This document shows positions 1 to 64,000 of a DNA stretch of 64,000 nt, one piece after another. The DNA lies in contig CM064671.1 of assembly GCA_032717465.1 (NCBI GenBank), positions 58,949,359-59,013,358 of the forward strand, given 5' to 3'. How positions within the stretch are numbered: position 1 is the first letter of the stretch; every line of letters begins with the position of its first letter. This stretch comes from Coenobita brevimanus (Eukaryota; Arthropoda; Malacostraca; Decapoda; Coenobitidae). A program made the translations under genes and the position numbers. The notes under the pieces are model-generated. The model did no database searches. It saw only the letters and a list, made by a program, of their open reading frames with translations, and had not been told where the DNA came from.

Positions 1-140
1 CGAGAGGCCTCCGCAGGAGTAGGTTTGAGGGGCCCAAAGGGCCCATGAGCACTTGTTAAATATAAAAGGACAGTATTGGGGGAGATTTTACAGGGTAAGC
101 AGATGTAGGAACTGGGTTTTGGATTTAAAAAAAAAAAAAG

Positions 141-475
141 TTACTTTTACCTCAATCCGAGATATGAGCCAGGTCAGAAATTACGTGTGCCATAGTCTCA
201 TCTCGTGTTTCTTGAGGTAACTTCTGTAACAGACGGTGTTGGAAGATTATGGAAAGGTGAAGAGTGGAGTCAGCATAAGCGTGGATAGGGTTAGATGTAC
301 GGGTAAGAAGGGCATTGATGAATAGAAAGAATAGATCTGGTGACAAGACAGAATGCTGAAGAACACCACCACTGGTAAACTTGGAGAAGAACGTTTGCCG
401 TCAGCAGCAGGAGTTACAGAACGACCAGAAAGGAAGCTAGAGATGAAGGGAAAGATAGGAGGATTTAAACTGTGA
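141..475 (-). mobile_element. Jockey-like LINE fragment (RT palm region)
   Basis: Read on the minus strand, residues such as LFFLFINALLTRTSNPIHAY, then STLHLSI and a MAHVISDLAHISD tail match the RT of the fuller Jockey-like copies at 46.6-47.5 kb and 15.2-16.0 kb. Those copies read FINDL, SNPIHxYADD and STLHLSIR. One D of the YADD box is lost (YADS). Upstream pieces (positions about 370-475) match only after a frameshift. The fragment starts at an A-run near 130-143 and is truncated at both ends. It lies in IR intron 8 in sense orientation. Confidence 0.75.
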
Positions 476-1150
476 AGGGACAGTGACTATAACTGTGACA
501 TAAAACGAGTGTTTTTTCTGTTATTAATTGCTTCTCTTTTGAATTGTTATATTTTGGTAGTGTAGCTTGGACTTTGCTGGAAGAGCACAAAAGTGAAAGG
601 AATGTGCATTTTTTTTTTATCTGAGAAGCGTGTGTCTGGAGCTAGATGAATAGAAAGACAGGCAAATAAAGAATTTTAGGAGCACTGTGTTGCTTATGTG
701 GATGTACTTGAAGGTGTTTGGAAGGCTGCCCTGAGTACATGTGAATGAGGAGAATAGATATGGATTTGGTGAAGTAAGAAAGAAAGGAAGATCGAGAATG
801 ACGTAAAGGGGCGAGGTGGAAAGGTGTATGAATTAGTGATGTGAGGAGAAGGGAGAGCAGCTTGATAGTCGGGGATAGCATAAAGTGATCGCAGTTTGTT
901 TGTGGTCATCCGCACTGTGTTCGTCTATAGACAGACTATTGAGATCATCCAGCTCCGTACCACTGAACATTTTTAACGCCTTATTAATATCCTCATTTTA
1001 TCATTTCATCCACATGAAAATAAAGCTATATCACCTAGTACATTACGTCTTTCTGGGGAATGATATTTTATCTTCATCAATGTACCTTCATTTGTATGTA
1101 TTTACGTATTCATGAGAGATGTATGAACTGGTGTGGTCGGCCAGAGCTTT
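476..1150. other. Intron 8 sequence, nothing recognised
   Basis: AT-rich sequence with short frames on both strands. None has a domain or a repeat partner in this window that I could see. Confidence 0.5.
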
Positions 1151-1152
1151 CA

Positions 1153-1427
1153 TTAACCCCTTGACTACGACGAGGGGGTGGGGGAGGTTCTCTTCCTCGT
1201 AGTTATGATTCAGATCCCTTTTCCAGTCTAAAGATGAGGTTGTGTCACATCCAGCAACAGGACAAGCAAAAATTAAGGTTTAACAACAGACGTAATAACT
1301 GTGCCATAAATTCATTCACACCAGTGAAGCTTCCTTGACTCCTGAAGCGTTTAAAATTGTCTAGTGTTTGCTACATCCAGGCAGTTTTAATCAGTGTTGT
1401 GGAAGCTTTTTGAAACAAAAGGGTTAA
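1153..1427. repeat. Possible short TTAA-flanked MITE
   Basis: TTAA at 1153-1156 is followed by CCCCTTGACTACG. This resembles the left end of the clear MITE at 24802 (CCCCTTAACCGCG). A TTAA at 1424-1427 is preceded by CAAAAGGG, a weak inverted partner. The left terminus is persuasive and the right one is not. Confidence 0.35.
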
Positions 1428-1550
1428 AGCATTTGTTCACGCTTCCTGTGTGTGAGACATTTCTTTAGCCGAATGAAACTTCCATAATGGAACACAACTA
1501 AAATTATTCTTAAAAATATATCATACTGAAACTGCTACTCCAAAACTTAC

Positions 1551-1656
1551 CAGTATCCAAATGGAAAATAATTCTCCCATATTATAGTTGTTCAGCAAAA
1601 GCATAACCGGTATCCAAATGGAAAATAATTCTCCCCTATTATAGTTGTTCAGCAAA
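1551..1656. repeat. Local tandem duplication, unit about 59 bp
   Basis: The phrase GTATCCAAATGGAAAATAAT, followed by TCTCCC, TATTATAGTTGTTCAGCAAA and AGCAT, occurs twice, about 59 bp apart, with one base difference in the middle (A or C after TCTCCC). Confidence 0.85.
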
Positions 1657-1800
1657 AGCATTAACACTTTCAGTTCGACTTAGACGTTTATTAGGTATAA
1701 GATGACATTCAGAGTCGGAGGCAGATTTTACTAGCTTCATGTTAAACACGGTGACAATATCTGGCTAGAGTATAACTGATTCATATTAATTAATCTTTAC

Positions 1801-57710
<55,910 letters not shown>

Positions 57711-58200
57711 TCTTCCGTTGGCTCAAATTAACCTTCTTGAGGAAAATCTGTCACATATTCACAAGACGAACATCATATTTTGGCATTGGTGTCTCGAATC
57801 AACTTGAATCCCATTGCACCTGAACTAATTATATCTTTATTCTTCCCGACCATCATTATGAGAGAGTGATCCTTTTTTTACAAATTGGTAAGGCAGCAAT
57901 ATGAAGAAATATTAATGACGTCAGTGGGTTGAAGGGGTAAATGCATCTACTATCCTGAACAACGTGCATCGTGTTTCCTGACCAATAAAAACTAAGCAAT
58001 GTCAGACATTTAATGATTCTTGTCTCTTACCCCATTGCAGAATTATTTAATACTGATTGACTAACGTCAATCATTTTATAAAGTAGAATCATCCATGTAG
58101 AAATGGATAAACTTAAATCTGAATGCTTAGGTTAGTAGTAAAGATGGATCTTTTTGTATAGTAATCTGCAATTAAGTAGGAGTTGGGGTGCACACAGTTA
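57711..58200. other. Upstream flank of the IR gene
   Basis: This should hold the promoter and 5' untranslated region, but I could not point to a TATA box or initiator with any confidence. Confidence 0.3.
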
Positions 58201-58700
58201 CTTTAAGGCAGAAGCATATTTTCTCCCTCCATCTGACAAAGTTAGAGGAAGGTATTGTAACCACTGGTCTGTCCACCGTGTTGGGCAGCTGGGTGTAGAG
58301 ATTTCGCTTCCAGAGCAAACCTCAGAAAGTACTGAATTTTGAAATTTCACACAGTTATGTGTCGTACTTGAACTGGTACCTTTTAATGGGTAGCTGTTGC
58401 ATCTTTTTTTTTTTTTTCCCAGATTTCAATGTGCCCAACACAAGGAATCTGAAGCCACAGCTCAGAAGGTATGCATTATAGAGTCATGAAATGTCACATA
58501 TTTATGTGTCTTATAGTAAACTGGTGCCATTGGATCTAATGTTGTGTCTTAAGTAATTTTTATCGACAATAATGAAAAACTATAAAAGATTACAATTCTT
58601 CTCAGATTTCAATGTGGCCTGCACAAGGAATCTGAAAGGGCCCAGGTTTTACCCTCCACCTGACAAAGTCTGAGAAGGGTGTTGTTATTAAGTTTGAGGT
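58201..58700. repeat. Diverged tandem duplication upstream of the IR gene
   Basis: The segment with CTCCCTCCATCTGACAAAGT, TTTCACACAGTTATGTGTCG and AGATTTCAATGTGCCCAACA is repeated once about 190-420 bp on. The second unit reads ACCCTCCACCTGACAAAGTC, ATGTCACATATTTATGTGTC and AGATTTCAATGTGGCCTGCA. The order of pieces is kept and the spacing varies. Confidence 0.6.
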
Positions 58701-59385
58701 CTCTGTATTATACAGCGGGGGGGGGGTTAAGTGCCACTTGGCTAGGTGTGTAGGGAGGTGAAGGGTATGTGCTTGGTCAAGTGGAAGGGTGCAGCAGGAT
58801 AGCATTGCCTGTGTTTTTCCTGAGTTGCAAGGGCAAATATCACTGACAGAGTAAGGTTTGATTTGTTAAGCGTCAGACTCTGGGCATAAGTTTAACACAC
58901 ATATGCACCATCAATCCTCCAACGGAACACAAACCACATCACCATTTCGGCGCTAACACCTACCGTCCATAGTAGCCTACAGACATACAAGACTAGTGTG
59001 TTGGCATCAAGTAGTAGTGAGGGTGTTTTAACATGTCGGTGGGTCTTATGATAGATTAGTAAAGTTTATTTTAACGATGCACAAATACTTAAACTGTCCC
59101 TTGTCCCAGCCGGGAATTGAACTCGCGTCTGTTAGGACAACAAACTACTTCTCTACAGAAGTCACCGTGGAACTCAGTACACAGTTTAAAGGTATGATTT
59201 TAGAAAAACTTCACTGACTTGGCAATAGTTAGACTGAAAAAGGGTACTAATTTCTAAGTACAAATGCAGTGGCGGTACTAACATCACATAATAGCAGTGA
59301 TATGACGTATCATAACATTTCAGAACTGATATAACGTAACATGACATTTCTGGTATGGCATCACTTACGGATAGGTTTATCCTAG

Positions 59386-59386
<1 letters not shown>
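58701..59386 (-). repeat. tRNA-like SINE head within unrecognised sequence
   Basis: The clearest part is 59108-59176. On the minus strand the sequence GAGTTCAATTCCCGGC fits a polymerase III B box, with TTCTGTAGAGAAGTAGTTT before it as a weak A box. It probably heads a tRNA-derived SINE whose end I cannot place. The rest of 58701-59386 is unrecognised. Confidence 0.45.

Positions 59387-59387
<1 letters not shown>

Positions 59388-59474
<87 letters not shown>
59388..59474. repeat. (TA)n microsatellite
   Basis: About 43 units. Confidence 0.95.
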
Positions 59475-59475
<1 letters not shown>

Positions 59476-59515
59476 TGTATCTATTTGTAACTAGAAAGCT
59501 CTCTGATAGCACATA

Positions 59516-60147
59516 CCTCCGCAGTTGCCATTGCCATTAAAAATTATCCGGATCAGGATCCGTGGATAGAGGATCCGCACCCCAGTCCGGATCCGCACCC
59601 GGGTTCGGATCCGCCTCAAAATTTAATAATTTTTTTCTTGGCCCATGGCCCATCGTTCCACGAAATTTCATTGAAATTCATTGACAACTTTTGGAGATAT
59701 TGTGCCGGATACTTTGGATCCGGATCCGGATCTGCTCCAAACTTTATTAATTTCTTCCTTGGCCCGTGGCCCACCCTTCCACATAATTTTTATCAAAATC
59801 TGTTAATAACTTTTTGAGTAATCCTGGGTCTGGATCCGTGCATATAGGATCCTGATCCGGATCCGGATCCACTCTCAAATTCAGTCAATTCTTTCTTGGT
59901 CCATGGCGCACCTTTCCACGAAATTTCATTGAACTCGTTTTGAACTTTTGGAGATGTGCGGGACACTCCGGATCTGGATCGGGATCCAGCCCAAAAATCA
60001 ACCTTTTATTCTTTGGACCATGGCTCACCCTTCCACGAACTTTCATCAAAATCCGCCCATAATGTTTTGAGTAATCCTGCTAACAGACAGGCACACAGAC
60101 AGACAGAGAAACAAACGATCGCAAGGTAAAAACTTCCTTGACGGAGG
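59516..60147. mobile_element. MITE-like repeat, copy B, with internal GGATCC-rich array
   Basis: Its ends are CCTCCGCAGTTGCC and, inverted, CCTTGACGGAGG. The phrase CGTTCCACGAAATTTCATTG repeats four times at roughly 125-130 bp intervals, each followed by GATCCGGATCC-type text. Copy B is thus a short tandem array between the shared ends, longer than copy A (632 against 447 bp). Confidence 0.65.
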
Positions 60148-61615
<1,468 letters not shown>

Positions 61616-61639
61616 AAATATACATACATATATATATAT

Positions 61640-62025
61640 AATCATCAGCCGTTTGAGTATCCATTGCAGGACCGGCCTATCCCGATCGAATTCGGGACGA
61701 TACAGCCAATGTATCTCTACCAAGTGGCTTAGGCTGTCTGGTAGAGAGTGTATGTAGGGTGAGAAGTGCTTGTAAGTGTAATTGTAGTGTTGGAGTGGCT
61801 TTGGATGTGTGTGTAGTCTGTGAACCAAGTGTAATCGGACCGCGCAAGCCGACTGGGTGCAAGCACACTTTATAGTAAGCGACACTGGTTCAACCACAGC
61901 ACCCCTTGTATCCGCCAATGCAGTACGTGGCCGGGTGAACACTCCCAAAGTTTATTACCCTGGCGGGGTGCGAACCCTGACTCACCCGTGTACGAAACGC
62001 ACACTCTACCACTGTAACGCAGAGG

Positions 62026-62028
<3 letters not shown>
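61640..62028 (-). mobile_element. tRNA-derived SINE
   Basis: On the minus strand the head reads CAGTGGTAGAGTGTGCGTTT (A box) and GGTTCGCACCCCGCC (B box), with spacing as in a tRNA. A body of about 300 bp follows, and the tail ends in the inverse of ATCATCAGCCGTTTGAGTAT near 61640, next to an AT tract. The tail resembles 3' ends of arthropod LINEs. About 390 bp in all. Confidence 0.7.
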
Positions 62029-62095
<67 letters not shown>

Positions 62096-62185
62096 AGTAT
62101 ATATATAAATCTATCAATCTGTCTGTCTATCTATCTATATCTATATCTATCTATCTATCTATCTCTGTCTATCTATCTATATATA
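62029..62185. repeat. (TA)n then (CTAT)n microsatellite
   Basis: TA 62029-62091, CTAT/CTGT blocks 62110-62185. Confidence 0.93.
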
Positions 62186-62186
62186 T

Positions 62187-62420
62187 ACAATAACAGAATA
62201 GAGGAAGAAAAAACAAATTAATTAAAAATATCCATACATCAGATTACAGATGTCCTCCATGCATAAAAAATCTGTAACAGTTGAACACCCGTAGGTTGAA
62301 GTATGGGGGGAAACCACTTTTGGGAAGCAAGTTCCAAAGAGTTGCAGTTCGGGGAATAAAAAAAAAAATTGATCGGCTTAAGTTCTGGAATATTGCTGTG
62401 TGACAGTCCAGTCATGAGCT
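62187..62420 (-). repeat. LINE 3'-end-like dispersed repeat, copy 2
   Basis: Parallel to 52165-52440: AACAGAATAGAGGAAGAAAA, then GTAGGTTGAAGTATGG, GGAAGCAAGTTCCAAAGAGT and GACAGTCCAGTCATGAGC. Confidence 0.55.
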
Positions 62421-63180
62421 CTATATATGCCTTACTGTCGCTTCAGTAATAATAATATGTTAAACCATTTTCTTATTAACCAAAACTTCAATGAATCTTA
62501 ACTCTCTTTTGTTAAAATCGTTGATATCGTGAGAACACTGCATCAGAAAATAGTATGACTATGTTTTTTGTACTTTAGTGTGAGTTGTCTGAAGTACGAA
62601 ACGTTCTTTAGTAACTTGTACTATAAAAAGCCGTGATAAGTTATTCTATTTATGCAGCTATTCATAAGCATACATATTGTCAACCCGTGCATACACATTA
62701 CGAGATTAAACCATCTGTCGATGCCAGAATATAACGTCCATTGCATAGGAGTATTATTATTCCGAATGTTCTTACCACCAAAACACAGAATCCGTTTTGA
62801 ACTAAATTTATTGCAGTATTATGATATGATCTTGAAAACTAGTATTTGCTGGAACAGGAGTGGATTGCATGTGGCACTTGGACGAATCCTGTTTTTAACT
62901 TTTTTTTTTTTCCGTACTATGTAACACACGACAGGCCTCAGTATTTACTTAGTTAACACACCAGTAATAAATACATTCATCATGCAGCAGTGTCGTTACA
63001 AGTTGCAGGATTGTCATGGGTGTTTTCATAGTTTTTCTTAGTTGAAAACTATATAATTGTTTTTAATAGGTTTCTCCTCTATTACTATTTCTTTATATAA
63101 ACGTTCTATTAACGACACAGCTTTCATCATTAAATTCGGAATCTAAGCATAGAACAGTACGGTCCGTAAGAGTAATACTT
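62421..63180. other. Upstream flank, nothing recognised
   Basis: AT-rich sequence without recognisable elements. Confidence 0.5.
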
Positions 63181-63181
63181 G

Positions 63182-63595
63182 TTAAAAACAGTTGTAGCAG
63201 GTAATGTTTTTCTCTGCGGTCTCTGGGTTATACCGACTGGCTGGCTTAGCAGTATCCCAGCTAAACTGAAAATACTGAGCTGACAATGAAACGTGTTCCT
63301 GTTCTTTGGACTGAAGAACAGTATCTGTCACGGTCTTCTCAGCGCCCCAGGACCTGACGTAGGGATGGTAAGGGTTGCAGGGATGGGATTTCATATCCCA
63401 GCCACTCGTAAACATGGTCCCATCCTGCCAGCGTCGTATCCATCGGTATACTGTTGAGAGGCTGGAACCCGTCTCGTTGGCAATCACCCGTGGAGACACC
63501 CCTCTCAGCCACAGCCACACAATTTTCACCGCTCTACTTTGGTTCCAGTGTTTCTTCATCCTACTTTTCTGCTGGCAAAATATTCGCTCAGTCAT
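63182..63595 (-). CDS. Small helix-turn-helix ORF, 137 codons
   Basis: An uninterrupted frame starts MTERIFCQQKSRMKK and contains RAVKIVWLWLRGVSPRVIAN, then ETGSSLSTVYRWIRRWQDGT. The pattern 'vk...L...G.S...IA...G.S.stV.RWi.r' is a homeodomain-like helix-turn-helix of the kind at the amino end of Tc1/mariner-type transposases. After it the sequence is short, polar and without a DDE domain. It could be the amino piece of a dead transposon or a retained exon. The open frame favours neither strongly. Confidence 0.5.
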   Translation of the reverse strand: MTERIFCQQKSRMKKHWNQSRAVKIVWLWLRGVSPRVIANETGSSLSTVYRWIRRWQDGTMFTSGWDMKSHPCNPYHPYVRSWGAEKTVTDTVLQSKEQEHVSLSAQYFQFSWDTAKPASRYNPETAEKNITCYNCF

Positions 63596-63599
63596 AGCC

Positions 63600-64000
63600 T
63601 CATCTGGTTCCTTCCTTCATTAATTACTAAGAACTATATTAGTAGCAAAGCTAAGGTTGTTTAATTACAGACACAGGAATCATTGCATCATCAACACTAA
63701 GGACAATTGGTCTGATGGGACCCAGAAAAAAAAATAAGGAAAAAAAAAATATTATCCCTGATCAAGAAAACTTCTTTTCGGCATACGCCTCAAGGCATGT
63801 AGGGTCTGTCAACTCGTATTGCAATAGATAAGTAAATAAATAAATCATCATCATCATTTTAACATCACCATCATATTCAGTCCTCCTTTCCCTCCCCGAG
63901 GTTGGGTGAGGTAGGGTTCAGAGAGGGGGGGGGGGAATGATAGAATGAGATATGAACCAGAGTTTGCCCAGATACATGAGCCAAACTCCAATCACTCACT
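63600..64000. other. Window edge, nothing recognised
   Basis: A-rich runs, an ATC stretch near 63846 and a G-run at 63926-63935. Confidence 0.45.

Noticed and set aside
1..1800. A search for the next IR exon (pore region) left of exon 8.
   Set aside because: No stretch with a phase 0 acceptor and a pore-like or M3-like hydrophobic pattern was found. It presumably lies outside the window.
59108..59176. A true tRNA gene on the minus strand.
   Set aside because: Only the B box is good. The A box is weak and I could not pair an acceptor stem, so a SINE head is more likely.

Overview
The window is nuclear DNA of an arthropod, most likely a decapod crustacean. Coding sequence is scarce and broken into short exons. 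Long AT, GT and GA microsatellites and many decayed transposons fill the rest: RTE-like, Jockey-like, CR1-like and I-like LINEs, Penelope-like elements, Ty3/gypsy elements, Tc1/mariner, TTAA-flanked MITEs and tRNA-derived SINEs. The one host gene is a divergent ionotropic receptor (IR), a chemosensory family that is greatly expanded in decapods. The species cannot be told from sequence alone.

Nearly the whole window is the 5' part of this single IR gene, read on the minus strand from the start codon at 57710 to beyond the left edge. I traced eight exons: 57710-57623, 57389-57265, 55738-55631, 55408-55176, 36114-35989, 8516-8345, 8113-8037 and 1960-1801. All have GT/AG borders and the intron phases agree at every junction, giving one continuous frame of 363 codons. 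They encode a signal peptide, the amino-terminal region, the first half of the ligand-binding domain (S1) and the first membrane helix. The pore, the second half of the ligand-binding domain (S2) and the last helix must lie to the left of this window. Introns 4, 5 and 7 (19.1, 27.5 and 6.1 kb) hold most of the mobile DNA.

Layout from left to right. 1-1.8 kb: intron 8, with a Jockey-like fragment. 2.0-8.0 kb: intron 7, with an RTE-like LINE and a head-to-head pair of RTE-related 5' ends around a (TA)n tract. 8.7-19.7 kb: a Ty3/gypsy-type element with two LTRs and an ATAA target duplication, carrying a nested RTE-like LINE and a nested Jockey-like LINE. 21.4-28.6 kb: an I-like LINE with RNase H, broken by two TTAA-flanked MITEs. 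28.8-30.1 kb: a Tc1-like remnant. 30.4-34.3 kb: a nearly intact CR1-like LINE. 35.99-36.11 kb: IR exon 5. 36.5-37.4 kb: a third RTE-like copy. 38.4-50.1 kb: a three-level nest in which a Penelope-like element is split by a Jockey-like LINE, itself split by a SCAN-type gypsy element with near-identical LTRs. 50.9-55.1 kb: a MITE, a solo LTR and microsatellites. 55.2-57.7 kb: IR exons 1-4. 57.7-64 kb: the upstream flank, with a MITE, SINEs, microsatellites and a small helix-turn-helix ORF.

The observations most worth following are the receptor gene itself, the repeated placement of one LTR family in (TA)n tracts, the paired RTE 5' ends with a conserved hairpin, and the young-looking gypsy element that lacks reverse transcriptase and carries its own minisatellite.
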